Positions 7,456-17,362 are shown, numbered from the stretch's first letter. The stretch: DNA of 41,033 nt from Clostridiales bacterium (GCA_012519695.1 JAAYPT010000065.1:1-41033), one strand, 5' to 3'. The notes: a model not told the origin generated them from the sequence alone. A program made the numbers and translations.

Positions 7456-10400
7456 TTATTCCGCATTTACATCCAGTACACTCTTGATTTTTACCACCTC
7501 ATTTTCTTTGCAATAGAATCCCTCACCTACTTCCAGTTTTTTCTTATATTCTCTTATAATAGCCATTGGGATATCCAGTATCTTTTGGTTAGACAATTCA
7601 TCAAAAATTAATAAGTGTCTGCTCTCTTTTATATCTTTTAAAGGTTCCGGTGAAGAATAGGAAATATTTGCATTTGGTACATTTGAAATCAAAATTGCCA
7701 CTTTCATAGCTTTTAATTTTCCTGTTATATTTTTGTATAAATCCATCCATGTTGGATTATTCTGCAATACTTCTAACGCATCCATATTCTGTATTATCAT
7801 CAGAAGCAACGGTGCCTCTTCTAACACTGTATCATCTCCTGCCACCATTGCGTCATAACGCATGCGCAATTCTTCTTCCCACACGGTAAGCAATTCGCCA
7901 ATATAATTTGCATCCATGGTATACTTTTCTACAATTTCAAGCTGCGCCATGTTTGCATATTTTTTAGAAACATCATCAATAATTGCTACTTTAACCGGTG
8001 CCTTCTCATCGTTCTGCTGCAAGGTATGTAATAAATAACGCACAAAATTTCCTCGTCCTGAATTTTCTTTTCCGACGATTCCAAGAACTCCAAGATTGTT
8101 CATTTGCAGCATCACCGGCATAATAGTACTGTAATTTAAACCAATCATAACCTGATATGCCTTTTGAAGCACTTCCGGATATTGCTGTGCAACATAATTG
8201 GAATCCAATACTGCCGGTATCTCCGGTATTCTTTTAGCTCTTGCTGTACTTTTGGCATTTACTTCTGCCATAAATGACTTCATTTCTTCTACACGTTCGA
8301 TTTCTTTTCTTCCTGCAAACGCCAGATATGTCTGGTATTCATATAATGCTTTGTCAATATCGATAATTCCTCGTCCCGGTACATTTCGCGGCTGCATACG
8401 ACAATGATCAAATACACTGTTATATTCACTGGAATCATTACAATATAATGCAATTCTTTTTGAAAAATTGGATAAGTATTTATAACCGATTCCCGATGTC
8501 TGAGAGTTTACTACCACCACTGAAATTCCAACCGCAAGACCTTCACGACAAAGTAATAAGAGATTGTCGTTATCCTGAAGATATAACTCTTTCAGGGCTG
8601 TAAGATTATCTACCATAATTACAATCTGAGGCAGTTCGCGATATCCTGCATCACGATAAGAACTAAAGGAACTGATTCCCATCTGGGACAGCATATCCTT
8701 TCTACGGTAAATTTCTTCATTCATCATCTTAAAGAAATTCTTTAACTTTTCATCTTCTGAAGAAGTAACTACTCCACCCACATGACTTAATCCTTCAAAG
8801 GTTTTTAAAATCATGGATGCAAAGTCTAAAATATAAATATTTACTTCTTCCGGAGTATAGTTCATTGCCAATCCCTTAATGAGTACCTGTAATAAGTTTG
8901 TTTTTCCATACTGAGATGCACCCACTGCAAAAATATTTTCCTGTGAGAAATTGACAAATGTCTCCTTCTGTAACTGCTGCTCCGGTGCATCATAGATACC
9001 GATTACCGCACCAATATCCGATTCAATTTCAAAAGCAGGCTTACATAACTGATAATCGATTACTTCTCCTAAGGACGGCAAACAAATTCCCGGCAAATGT
9101 TCAATTCCATTATCTTTACAGTATTTTGCTACATACTCTACAATTGCTTCTAACTGTGTTGCAGATTTTTCTGATTTCGGATTCTTCTGTTGAAAGATAA
9201 CCTGACTCTTACCCAAAAGATTCACATCACTTACAGAAAATTCCTTTACAATATCTACTTGGCTTTGGTCTGCTGCTGCACCACTATATGCAGATTGGAA
9301 TAATTCAAAAATTTCGTTATTTCCTACCTGCAAATATGCACGTCCCGGTTCTTTGATTTCTGCCGCTAACGGAGACTTTAATACTTCGTTACTATCTTCT
9401 TTGTTCTGCACTTTCAAACAAAGCTTAAACTTGGAGTTACTCCAAATCTGATCATCTACTACACCGGATGGTTTCTGTGTTGCAAGAATTAAGTGTACAC
9501 CAAGGCTTCGTCCGATACGAGCCGCACTGATTAATTCCTTCATAAATTCCGGCTGGTCGCTTTTCAACTCTGCAAATTCGTCCACAATCAAAATCAAATG
9601 GGGTAATGCAATCTTAGCTTCTCCCGCTTTAAACTTCTTAATATACGCATCAATATGATTTACATTATAATCTGCAAATAACTCCTGTCTTTTTCTAAGT
9701 TCTGCCTTAATAGAAAGCAGGGAACGGTCAATCTCTCTTCCGTCAATATTGGTAATTGCTCCAATCAAATGTGGCAGGTTTTTAAACTGGTTTACCATAC
9801 CACCACCTTTAAAGTCGATAATTACAAATCCCACTTCATATGGGTGGAATAAGGTTGCCATGGATAAGATATAACTCTGCAAAATCTCACTCTTACCGGA
9901 ACCTGTTGTACCTGCTACCAATCCATGAGGACCATGGTGTTTTTCATTTAAGTCCAGACTTACCACTTCGTCACCGCTTTTTACTCCAAGTGGTGCTGCC
10001 ATGCTTTCATATACTTTAGATTCTCTCCAACGAGATGCGATATCCAGGTTATCAATATTGATAATTCCCAATAATTCATAGAGTGAAATGCTTTTTGTCA
10101 AGCTACTTTCCAGACTCACTTCATCTACATACACACATCCCAACCGTAAAGAAAGACTTTCTGCTACACGATTTGGAATTGTGTGATAAGTAAACGGCTG
10201 TTTTTCTTCTCCATTCTCAGAACTTACAATGACACCTGTTGCAAAATCATCTGCCATTTTTAAAACTTTGTCACAGCCCTTTGGCAATAATTCTTCATAT
10301 TCTTCAAAAAATAAAAAGTTAAATCCATACTTTCCACATTCTTCTACATACTTTGATACCGGATGCTGTGCAAGTCCCTCTGCATCGGTAACAAATACCA

Positions 10401-12018
10401 CATAATGCGGAAGGTGTTTTAAGTCTTCTTCCTTCAATCCCTCTCTGGAAGATAATTCTTCATAGAGCACCTCTAAAATAATTTTTCGGCTTTCTTCATC
10501 GTACATGAAGTTTCGAATATTTCCTACACCGCTTTTTACATTATGGAGCCAACGAAGCCATGTATATTTTTCCTGTTCATTTTCGTTAAATAAATAGTAA
10601 AACTTCACATCGTGGTAAAAATGACGCACAGATAAATCAATGGTAATATTTTTTAACATTTCATACTGCACTTCTTTGCTTCCCACAATTCCAATACAAT
10701 TATTTTCCTTTAGATTAATACAAACCGGTGCATCTTCCACATAACGATAAGCGTCCGCTAACTTTTCCGGATACTCGCTCAAGTCATCTTCCGTATCTTT
10801 AAACTCCTGTTTCTTATAAGCTACCTGACTCAAAGACTCTACCGTTCCGGTTCCCACTCGGACAGTCAGATAATCATCATCTTCCACATCCTTTTCAAAC
10901 AATCTGCTGTCGAACCGCTCTACTTCTTCAATTTCTCTATCGATAGAAATATATTTTTCTTCCAGAATTCTAAGTTCTTTTTTTCGGAGTTCTTTTATCT
11001 CATTTTCCTTATCTTTCGCATACTGAAGATACTCTTTTCGTCGTTCTTTTATCTCCGCCCGATATTCTTTTCCATCCATAAAATAAGTAATAATAGAAGT
11101 GGCTATTCCCATTCCCATCATGGCAGCACTATAAATAACAAACATTCCGCCGCCACCCATGGCACCACGCAAAAATACCATCATTACCATAGATATTAAT
11201 GCCGGAATAATTGTCATCACAACATTTCTCTTTGGTGCTTCTTTTTTTGCCTTTGGTGCTAAAACTTCAATTTCTTCTTCCGGTACAATATACTTTATTC
11301 TGGTATTTCTTTGAAACTTGGGATACATAAGCTGATTCCCTGTTTGCATAGTATCCATTTCCTTCAAACCATTTACCTGAATTGTATTGGCATTGGTTGT
11401 AAACAATCTGGAATTGCGAATATAAAAGGAATATCCATCTAACATGAAAAAGTCCATATCATAAATCGTTTTTTCTTTTTCTTCCATCCGAAATCCATTT
11501 ACATAGACACCATATCTGGTTCCGGTATCTTTCAGCATATAATTACCGTTATTTTTTACTAAAGCAATGGTATCTTCCTCTACCAAATCATCCTGAATAT
11601 GTAAATTACAAAAAGCCTTTCCGCCAATGGCAATACTTTGCTGCTCCGGTATTTCTATTACACGTTCAAAATCGCTATACATGTTATCAAAGTCAATGTA
11701 AAAAGAAACTTTCATCAATTCTGCATTACTGCTTTGATATTTTAAAACAATCTCTGTTCCGTGTTTCAAAGTCATTGCCGTCTGTTTCATCAAGCCATCG
11801 GATATGAAGTATACGGTGTCACTGCAAATCAGTTTCCACTCTTCGCCTTGTGGTACAACTAAAATTTCAAAATCGTCAAAAAAACTGTCACGACTAAATC
11901 GCACGTTACAGTTTTTCGTAGTTCCTATGCATACACCATCTTTATTTTTTCCATACAATACAATTTCCTGGTATATTTTCGTTCCAAATAAAATGATTTT
12001 ATAATTCTGTTCCTTCAT
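7456..12018 (-). CDS. essC: T7SS FtsK/SpoIIIE-type translocase EssC
   Basis: This 1520-residue protein has the full EssC architecture of Firmicutes T7SS: N-terminal FHA-like domains (about 1-95 and 115-210), two close transmembrane helices (about 265-312) with a basic/acidic coiled stretch behind them, and three FtsK/SpoIIIE ATPase modules. The first has a canonical Walker A (GTTGSGKSE, near 702) and Walker B (LILIVDEFAEL, near 810). The second (GASQYGKTN, near 1030) keeps the P-loop Lys, while the third (KENSGRGN, near 1311) lacks it and is probably inactive, as commonly seen. It is the motor that exports WXG100 and LXG-type substrates through the membrane. It follows yukD by 9 bp and precedes the esxA promoter. 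Its FHA domains, often considered degenerate in EssC, may be tied to the phospho-signalling proteins of this locus. Confidence 0.97.
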   Translation of the reverse strand: MKEQNYKIILFGTKIYQEIVLYGKNKDGVCIGTTKNCNVRFSRDSFFDDFEILVVPQGEEWKLICSDTVYFISDGLMKQTAMTLKHGTEIVLKYQSSNAELMKVSFYIDFDNMYSDFERVIEIPEQQSIAIGGKAFCNLHIQDDLVEEDTIALVKNNGNYMLKDTGTRYGVYVNGFRMEEKEKTIYDMDFFMLDGYSFYIRNSRLFTTNANTIQVNGLKEMDTMQTGNQLMYPKFQRNTRIKYIVPEEEIEVLAPKAKKEAPKRNVVMTIIPALISMVMMVFLRGAMGGGGMFVIYSAAMMGMGIATSIITYFMDGKEYRAEIKERRKEYLQYAKDKENEIKELRKKELRILEEKYISIDREIEEVERFDSRLFEKDVEDDDYLTVRVGTGTVESLSQVAYKKQEFKDTEDDLSEYPEKLADAYRYVEDAPVCINLKENNCIGIVGSKEVQYEMLKNITIDLSVRHFYHDVKFYYLFNENEQEKYTWLRWLHNVKSGVGNIRNFMYDEESRKIILEVLYEELSSREGLKEEDLKHLPHYVVFVTDAEGLAQHPVSKYVEECGKYGFNFLFFEEYEELLPKGCDKVLKMADDFATGVIVSSENGEEKQPFTYHTIPNRVAESLSLRLGCVYVDEVSLESSLTKSISLYELLGIINIDNLDIASRWRESKVYESMAAPLGVKSGDEVVSLDLNEKHHGPHGLVAGTTGSGKSEILQSYILSMATLFHPYEVGFVIIDFKGGGMVNQFKNLPHLIGAITNIDGREIDRSLLSIKAELRKRQELFADYNVNHIDAYIKKFKAGEAKIALPHLILIVDEFAELKSDQPEFMKELISAARIGRSLGVHLILATQKPSGVVDDQIWSNSKFKLCLKVQNKEDSNEVLKSPLAAEIKEPGRAYLQVGNNEIFELFQSAYSGAAADQSQVDIVKEFSVSDVNLLGKSQVIFQQKNPKSEKSATQLEAIVEYVAKYCKDNGIEHLPGICLPSLGEVIDYQLCKPAFEIESDIGAVIGIYDAPEQQLQKETFVNFSQENIFAVGASQYGKTNLLQVLIKGLAMNYTPEEVNIYILDFASMILKTFEGLSHVGGVVTSSEDEKLKNFFKMMNEEIYRRKDMLSQMGISSFSSYRDAGYRELPQIVIMVDNLTALKELYLQDNDNLLLLCREGLAVGISVVVVNSQTSGIGYKYLSNFSKRIALYCNDSSEYNSVFDHCRMQPRNVPGRGIIDIDKALYEYQTYLAFAGRKEIERVEEMKSFMAEVNAKSTARAKRIPEIPAVLDSNYVAQQYPEVLQKAYQVMIGLNYSTIMPVMLQMNNLGVLGIVGKENSGRGNFVRYLLHTLQQNDEKAPVKVAIIDDVSKKYANMAQLEIVEKYTMDANYIGELLTVWEEELRMRYDAMVAGDDTVLEEAPLLLMIIQNMDALEVLQNNPTWMDLYKNITGKLKAMKVAILISNVPNANISYSSPEPLKDIKESRHLLIFDELSNQKILDIPMAIIREYKKKLEVGEGFYCKENEVVKIKSVLDVNAE

Positions 12019-12027
12019 GCGCTTCCC

Positions 12028-12279
12028 CTATCTCGTAAAATTTATTATAGTGCCATTTCTAAGTTGGTATTCTTCTATGGTTTTATTCCCCTTTAGTAAT
12101 GCAATGGGATTTTCTGTCTTTAAATAACATTGTCTGATATCCTCTACATCTATCCCCAGATGATATCCCTGATTTAATGCCGTCAACAATTCATTTGCAG
12201 TAATATTTAACGGCACTTCTATGTCGTGTATTTCTTGTCGTTTATGTAAATAAAGTGACATGATAATTGTATTTTCCAT
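12028..12279 (-). CDS. yukD: YukD/EsaB-like ubiquitin-fold protein of the T7SS
   Basis: About 83 residues. The short beta-rich sequence with a central helix (residues about 25-37) and a C-terminal 'GNKTIEEYQLRNGTIINF' pattern matches the beta-grasp YukD/EsaB family that accompanies EssC. Two ATGs lie in tandem (12282 and 12279); the second is chosen because AGGAG is only 2 nt from the first. It begins 8 nt after the stop of the ATPase gene and ends 9 bp before essC, so translation is probably coupled. EsaB is a cytosolic accessory protein needed for secretion in characterised systems. Confidence 0.85.
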   Translation of the reverse strand: MENTIIMSLYLHKRQEIHDIEVPLNITANELLTALNQGYHLGIDVEDIRQCYLKTENPIALLKGNKTIEEYQLRNGTIINFTR

Positions 12280-12287
12280 CATTTCTC

Positions 12288-13349
12288 CTAACCCAGCAAA
12301 TACGCTGTTGCCTGAAATAAGTTACTTCTGCGAATATTTTCCAATGTAATGGCTCTTCCGTTCATTTCTTCTTTTGCTACATATTCTGCAATACTGCAAT
12401 TTTGCAATATTTCGCTATATAGGATACGATTTTCGCAGGTTTCCCGATAGTTATTGCAAACCCACAGCATTTTTTCATCATCGGAATAATCAATATTTTT
12501 CAAAAATTCTTCTATCTTATACACGGACAAAGCATCCTGCTGCAATACATTTACTACACGATAACACCTTGCCATCAGCTTGGTTTTAAAAAGTGTTAAT
12601 TCAGAAGATACATCAAAAATAATATAGTCATATATATTCGCATCCAGAATCTGATTAATAAAGAACAGATAATTTTCTTCGGTAATTCCATATGCTAATA
12701 TTGATTGACGCATTGGTTTTACATAATCAAACTCTTCATGCCCTACTGCATTTTTTAAATAAGACAATGCATGCTCATCCTCATTTACGATACAAGTTGC
12801 CAATTCCTCATATGCATAGCCTTTATCCTGCATATACCATCGAAAACTCTGTATGCTTTCGGCATTAAAATACAGTACCTTTTTCCCTTGTTTTGCCAAT
12901 GCTACCGATAATCCAAGCGCTGTGGTTGTCTTTCCCACACCGCCAATAGGAGAATATACCATAATTCCCTTGGTAACACGATTTGTATCCGTATTGGTTC
13001 GTATATTTAACCTTTGACTGATTTTTTCGGTAATACAACGCGCCATTTCCCCCGGATTCATGTATTTATGTAACAGGCAGATGCGACTATCTGTTTCCTC
13101 TTGCACTTCATTCTCCTGAAGTACAAATGTCAGATTCACGTTCTGCTTTTGCAAACATTCCCGATACCAGTTTTCCTGTGCCACTAACACATCAATGCTT
13201 TTCGGTTTTTCAAAGTAAGTATCAAAATACTCCTGTTCTGTAATGGATTCTATTTCCGCCCGCTCACCTAATTCTTCTAAAAGCTTCCATTCCAGTCCTT
13301 CTAAAAATTTATCGTCACCGTCAATTAATACGATTGATATACTTTGCAT
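12288..13349 (-). CDS. MinD/ParA/CpaE-like ATPase of the T7SS locus
   Basis: A 353-residue protein. Residues 1-115 look like a degenerate receiver-type domain as in CpaE, followed by a P-loop ATPase of the SIMIBI/MinD type with Walker A SPIGGVGKTTT (133-143, Lys140). The signature Lys of the deviant Walker A (KGGVGKT) is replaced by Ile135, so ATP-driven dimer behaviour may differ. A later hydrophobic 'YDYIIFDVSSEL' fits the switch II/Walker B strand. Cytosolic or membrane-peripheral. It is placed between the FHA gene (12 bp) and yukD (5 bp) in an obvious operon. Members of this family position secretion or pilus machines at specific cell sites; a positioning role for this T7SS is inference. 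Confidence 0.85.
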   Translation of the reverse strand: MQSISIVLIDGDDKFLEGLEWKLLEELGERAEIESITEQEYFDTYFEKPKSIDVLVAQENWYRECLQKQNVNLTFVLQENEVQEETDSRICLLHKYMNPGEMARCITEKISQRLNIRTNTDTNRVTKGIMVYSPIGGVGKTTTALGLSVALAKQGKKVLYFNAESIQSFRWYMQDKGYAYEELATCIVNEDEHALSYLKNAVGHEEFDYVKPMRQSILAYGITEENYLFFINQILDANIYDYIIFDVSSELTLFKTKLMARCYRVVNVLQQDALSVYKIEEFLKNIDYSDDEKMLWVCNNYRETCENRILYSEILQNCSIAEYVAKEEMNGRAITLENIRRSNLFQATAYLLG

Positions 13350-13361
13350 TTCTCACACTCC

Positions 13362-14245
13362 TTACTGTACTTCATATTGCAAATCTGCAATCTGTATCAC
13401 ATCACCTGCCTGCAATGGAATATATTCACCGTTTTTTACAATACTTCCATTTACATAAGTGTGATTCAAACTTCCCATATCTTCAATATAGAATTGACCG
13501 TTCATCCAAAAAATTCTGCAATGCTTTCTGCTGACAGAACTTGACCCTTCAATCACTTTATGGGCATATTCCGGGCTTTTTCCTAAAATGCACTCTGCCA
13601 TATCAATTATGAGATTTTGTCCATTGGTAATTCCAACAAGTCGAATTTTCCGGGCATTTCCTCTATTTACTCCTGTACTATATTTTTTCATTTTTAAATT
13701 CAGGAAAATATCGTCTGAGCTATTCATGCCTTCCCTGCAATCCTGATATAATGAGATTATTCCTTCGTCTTGCTGGCATTGTGCCTTTTCGATAATTTCA
13801 CATATCAGACTCTTCATTGCCAGTTCAAAGGACATCTGCGTCTCAGGTGTGGAAGAAATCGCTAATGGAACGCAAATCATATGTACTCCCAAATTATCAT
13901 CTAAAAATATAGAATCATAGGACAAATCAATGGTTTCTGTTTGTATCAAACCATTCATTTTGAAAGAATCTACATTTTTATATATTTCTGTTATTATCTG
14001 TATAATATGTTCCGGCAATAACTGTCCCTTATAGCTATATAAAGTATGATAGGCACTTAGGGGATAACTCAGTCTTACCTTGCCGTTCCATGCAGATTTG
14101 TAGCATGGAATAAATGCATCTCCTGCCTGATTCTGTAATATTTTATATGCCGTCTGATAAAAAAACTATTATCTTCTAATGTATAATACAACCGTTCTGA
14201 AGTCCTTCCAGACTGTACAATACTTTCACACACAAAACTGCTCAT
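13362..14245 (-). CDS. FHA-domain protein, first gene of the T7SS operon, frameshifted in this sequence
   Basis: A gene of about 294 residues is read in two frames. It starts at ATG 14245 with a good AAGGAG 7 nt upstream and runs to codon 29. There, a run of seven T (14159-14165, coding strand) breaks the frame, and the zero frame stops at 14075. The -1 frame continues without interruption through the N-terminal domain to the stop at 13362. Residues about 1-195 resemble the N-terminal region of the other FHA protein in this locus (shared aromatic 'Y..AYK.L' pattern). The C-terminal about 95 residues are a FHA domain (SVSRKHCRIFW, LNHTYVNGSIV). The heptamer T TTT TTT is in frame for a -1 slip, so programmed frameshifting is possible, but a missing T from homopolymer error is simpler. 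Confidence 0.85.
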
Positions 14246-14368
14246 TTTGGTACTCCTTTTTGATTAAAATTTATGATTTCAGGGAAATACATCGAATAAA
14301 AGATTTTTGATTTTTCAGAAATGACTCCCCTTATTAATCATACTCTCAAACCCGTTTTTTCTAAAGAA

Positions 14369-14397
14369 ACTATATCACACTGGTAACCCATATGCAA
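14369..14397 (-). promoter_or_regulatory. Putative promoter of the T7SS operon
   Basis: On the minus strand TTGCAT (14392-14397) and TATAGT (14369-14374) are 17 bp apart, 5 bp after the smpB stop and about 117 nt before the FHA gene start. The -10 matches 5 of 6 and the -35 only 3 of 6. No terminator is visible after smpB, so read-through from smpB is also possible. Confidence 0.5.
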
Positions 14398-14401
14398 TCT
14401 T

Positions 14402-14869
14402 TTAGTATAAATTTTTTACTTTAAACTCCCTTTCAGACTCTCTTCTTTGATCCTTTTTTGCAATATCCTGGCGTTTGTCATATAATTTCTTTCCTCTTGC
14501 AAGTGCTATCTCAACCTTCACAAGACTTCCTTTGAAATATACCTGTATCGGCACCACAGTATAACCTTTTTCCGCCATTTTTCCTGCTATTTTATTAATC
14601 TCATGCTTATGCAATAAGAGTTTTCTAGGACGAAGTGGGTCCTTGTTAAAAATATTTCCCTTTTCATAAGGGCTGATATGCATTCCATAAATAATTACTT
14701 CACCTTTTTCAATTCTGATAAATGCCTCTTTCACGGAACATTTTCCCATACGCAGGGACTTTACTTCCGTACCTGCAAGACTGATTCCTGCTTCATATTT
14801 ATCTTCAATAAAGTAATCATGAAATGCCTTTTTATTATTTGCAATTAGTTTGATACTTTCTTTCCCCAT
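14402..14869 (-). CDS. smpB: SsrA-binding protein SmpB
   Basis: The 155-residue product has the family's usual length and sequence: N-terminal [37 protein letters not shown], a C-terminal basic tail rich in Lys/Arg ([17 protein letters not shown]). SmpB binds tmRNA and brings it to stalled ribosomes for trans-translation. AGAGGAAG precedes the ATG, and the gene lies 9 bp after rnr, a common pair in Firmicutes because RNase R degrades the faulty mRNAs released by trans-translation. No ssrA gene is seen next to it. Confidence 0.97.
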   Translation of the reverse strand: MGKESIKLIANNKKAFHDYFIEDKYEAGISLAGTEVKSLRMGKCSVKEAFIRIEKGEVIIYGMHISPYEKGNIFNKDPLRPRKLLLHKHEINKIAGKMAEKGYTVVPIQVYFKGSLVKVEIALARGKKLYDKRQDIAKKDQRRESEREFKVKNLY

Positions 14870-14878
14870 ATGCTTCCT

Positions 14879-17017
14879 CTATTCTTCCTTTTCCGGCAGT
14901 ACAAAATCTATGGTACGCATAAACTTATCTGCATTATCCACAACTACCTTTAATTTCTGTCCCAGTTTGTAACGCTTTCCAGTGGCTTCTCCCACCATCT
15001 CGTAGGTTTCTTCTTCATAATAGTAATAATCATCTGTTAGATTCGTCACATGAATCATACCTTCTATGGTATTTGGAAGTTCCACATATATGCCCCAGGC
15101 AGTAATACTGGATATCACACCTTCGTAAGTCTCTCCAATGTGTTTTTCCATATATTCTACTTTTTTCAACTTTTCTGTTTCTCGTTCTGCTTCGTCTGCC
15201 CTGCGTTCCATTTCACTGGAATGTGATGCCACGTCCGGCAATATTTTATCATAATGTTCTATTCTCTTCTGATTCAGCTTACCTCGAAGATTCTCCTTGA
15301 TAATACGATGAATCTGCAAATCCGGATAACGACGAATCGGTGACGTGAAATGACAATAATACTGGGTAGCCAAACCGAAATGTCCGGTACTTGTCACCGT
15401 ATATTTTGCCTGTTTCATAGAGCGCAATGTCAAACGGCTAATCAATGCTTCTTCCGGGGTATCTTCTATCTTACACAATAACTTTTGCAATTCTTTTGGA
15501 TGTATCTCATCTTGTCCGTTTTTTATGGTATATCCAAAATTATTTATAAACATACTAAGCTTTTGAATTTTTTCCGGGTCAGGTGTATCGTGGGTACGAT
15601 ATACAAAAGGTAATTCCTGCCAGAAATAATCCTGGGCTACTGTTTCATTTGCTATCAGCATAAAATCTTCAATGATTTTAGTGGCTACGTTTCGTTCATA
15701 CGGCTTAATTTCTATTGGTTTTCCCTGTTTATCCAAAATAATCTTAGTCTCCGGGAAATCAAAATCAATCGAACCTCTTTTTTTACGCTTTTCTCTTAAA
15801 ATTGCAGCTAATTCCTGCATGAGTTCAAACATCGGTACCAATTCTTTGTACTCTGCAATTTCTGCTTCATCATGATCTACCAATATTTTTTTCACACTGG
15901 TATAGCTCATACGGCGGTCTACTCTTACTACCGTTTCCGCAATTTTGTGATCCACTACATTTCCTTTTTTATCAATGAGCATAATACAGCTTAATGCCAA
16001 ACGGTCTTCTCCTGCATTCAGAGAACAAATACCATTGGAAAGTGTATGTGGCAACATTGGAATTACACGATCTACTAAATAAACACTGGTACCACGTTCT
16101 AATGCTTCTACATCCAATGCACTCTTTTCCTGTACATAATTTGTCACATCTGCGATATGAACTCCAAGACGATACTTATCTCCCTCTCTGGTAATGGTGA
16201 TAGCATCATCCAAATCCTTGGCATCTTCTCCATCAATGGTTACCATCTGCCAGTCTCTTACATCCATTCGTCCTGCCATATCAGCAGTACTTACCGGTTT
16301 TGCCACGTTATCTGCCTGTTTCAAAACTTTCTCCGGAAATTCTACCAGTAAATCATAACCCTTTACAATGGACATGATATCTGTTCCGGGGTCATTGATG
16401 TGACCGATAATTTCAACCACTTTTCCTTCCGGTTTTCGATTCTTTTTGCCATAATCGGTTAATTCTACTACTACCTTATGTCCATCTACTGCTCCCTTAG
16501 AACGTTCTAAGGGGACAAAAATATCCTGTCCAAACTTGGCATTGTCCGGCACCACAAACCCAAAATTTTTACTCTTTTGAAAGGTTCCCACTACCTGTAC
16601 GGTTCCCCTTGCCAAAATCTTAACAATCGTTCCTTCTTTGCGTTTTCCTTCTGCCACTTTTCCGGTAGACAGCACTACTTGCACCGTATCACCATGCAAT
16701 GCTCCATTTACCTGTGTCTCCGGAATAAAAATATCTTCCGTTTCTCCTTCAACTGTAACAAATCCAAAACCTCGAATATTTCCAGTGAAAGTCCCTACTA
16801 AAAATGTTCCTTCCGCCTTAGAATATTTTCCGCGCTTAGAAAGTTCAATCTTTCCTTCTGCCATTAAAGCATTCAACACTTCTTCTAAGTCAGGTCTATC
16901 CTCTCTTGGTACATTCATAAGAATTGCCAGTTCCTTTATTTTCATAGGAACATACATATCATTACACATCAGTTCATAAACTGCCTGTTTTCTTTTCTCC
17001 AGTAATTCTTTCTCCAT
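14879..17017 (-). CDS. rnr: Ribonuclease R
   Basis: A 712-residue 3'-5' exoribonuclease. Visible are an N-terminal winged-helix segment (about 1-65), two cold-shock OB folds (about 70-220), the RNB catalytic domain with the acidic site GEDAKDLDDAITI (about 262-275) and HFTSPIRRYPDLQIHR, and a C-terminal S1 domain (about 625-705, GVISSITAWGIYVEL). The short C-terminus lacks the long Lys-rich tail of some homologues. It degrades structured RNA. An AGGAGAG Shine-Dalgarno precedes ATG 17017; it follows the secG terminator and reads into smpB. Confidence 0.97.
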   Translation of the reverse strand: MEKELLEKRKQAVYELMCNDMYVPMKIKELAILMNVPREDRPDLEEVLNALMAEGKIELSKRGKYSKAEGTFLVGTFTGNIRGFGFVTVEGETEDIFIPETQVNGALHGDTVQVVLSTGKVAEGKRKEGTIVKILARGTVQVVGTFQKSKNFGFVVPDNAKFGQDIFVPLERSKGAVDGHKVVVELTDYGKKNRKPEGKVVEIIGHINDPGTDIMSIVKGYDLLVEFPEKVLKQADNVAKPVSTADMAGRMDVRDWQMVTIDGEDAKDLDDAITITREGDKYRLGVHIADVTNYVQEKSALDVEALERGTSVYLVDRVIPMLPHTLSNGICSLNAGEDRLALSCIMLIDKKGNVVDHKIAETVVRVDRRMSYTSVKKILVDHDEAEIAEYKELVPMFELMQELAAILREKRKKRGSIDFDFPETKIILDKQGKPIEIKPYERNVATKIIEDFMLIANETVAQDYFWQELPFVYRTHDTPDPEKIQKLSMFINNFGYTIKNGQDEIHPKELQKLLCKIEDTPEEALISRLTLRSMKQAKYTVTSTGHFGLATQYYCHFTSPIRRYPDLQIHRIIKENLRGKLNQKRIEHYDKILPDVASHSSEMERRADEAERETEKLKKVEYMEKHIGETYEGVISSITAWGIYVELPNTIEGMIHVTNLTDDYYYYEEETYEMVGEATGKRYKLGQKLKVVVDNADKFMRTIDFVLPEKEE

Positions 17018-17033
17018 ACTCTCTCCTATTGCA

Positions 17034-17072
17034 TAAAAAACAGACTGCCGGAAATTAACATCCCGACAGTCT
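17034..17072 (-). terminator. Terminator between secG and rnr
   Basis: On the minus strand a 12-bp GC-rich stem (17061-17072 with 17042-17053, one or two wobble pairs) closes a 7-nt loop and is followed by GTTTTTT. It begins 8 nt after the secG stop. Read-through, or an unseen promoter, must supply rnr. Confidence 0.88.
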
Positions 17073-17079
17073 TTCGTAC

Positions 17080-17319
17080 TTAAAAACTTCCAATATTCAA
17101 TACTGCTGCAATTACTAAAAACAGAATTACCAATACTCTGGTAATCTTCACCAGCATTCCTTCTACGGAACGTCCTTTATTCTTGCTCCAATATGTCTCA
17201 GAACTTCCTGCGATTGCGCCAAGTCCTGTCTGCTTGCCTTCCTGCATTAAAACAACAACTACCATCACAATACTGATTATGATAAATGCAATCTGCAAAA
17301 CCATCTTTAATACTGCCAC
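17080..17319 (-). CDS. secG: Preprotein translocase subunit SecG
   Basis: GTG at 17319 is chosen as start because AGGAGG lies 9 nt upstream, giving 79 residues, the usual SecG length; an upstream GTG at 17352 would place the Shine-Dalgarno inside the gene. Two hydrophobic helices (about 2-24 and 56-76) flank the loop MQEGKQTGLGAIAGSSETYW, which is typical for SecG. It is the small subunit of SecYEG in the cytoplasmic membrane. It sits between eno and rnr and has its own promoter in the tail of eno. Confidence 0.95.
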   Translation of the reverse strand: MAVLKMVLQIAFIIISIVMVVVVLMQEGKQTGLGAIAGSSETYWSKNKGRSVEGMLVKITRVLVILFLVIAAVLNIGSF

Positions 17320-17362
17320 TGTCCTACACCTCCTGAGGCTGTCTTCGTTCACAACTCAGAAT

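Noticed and set aside
14246-14401. ssrA (tmRNA) or tRNA gene next to smpB
   Set aside because: The stretch is too short for tmRNA and no tRNA-like fold or CCA end is seen; it holds only the putative T7SS promoter.
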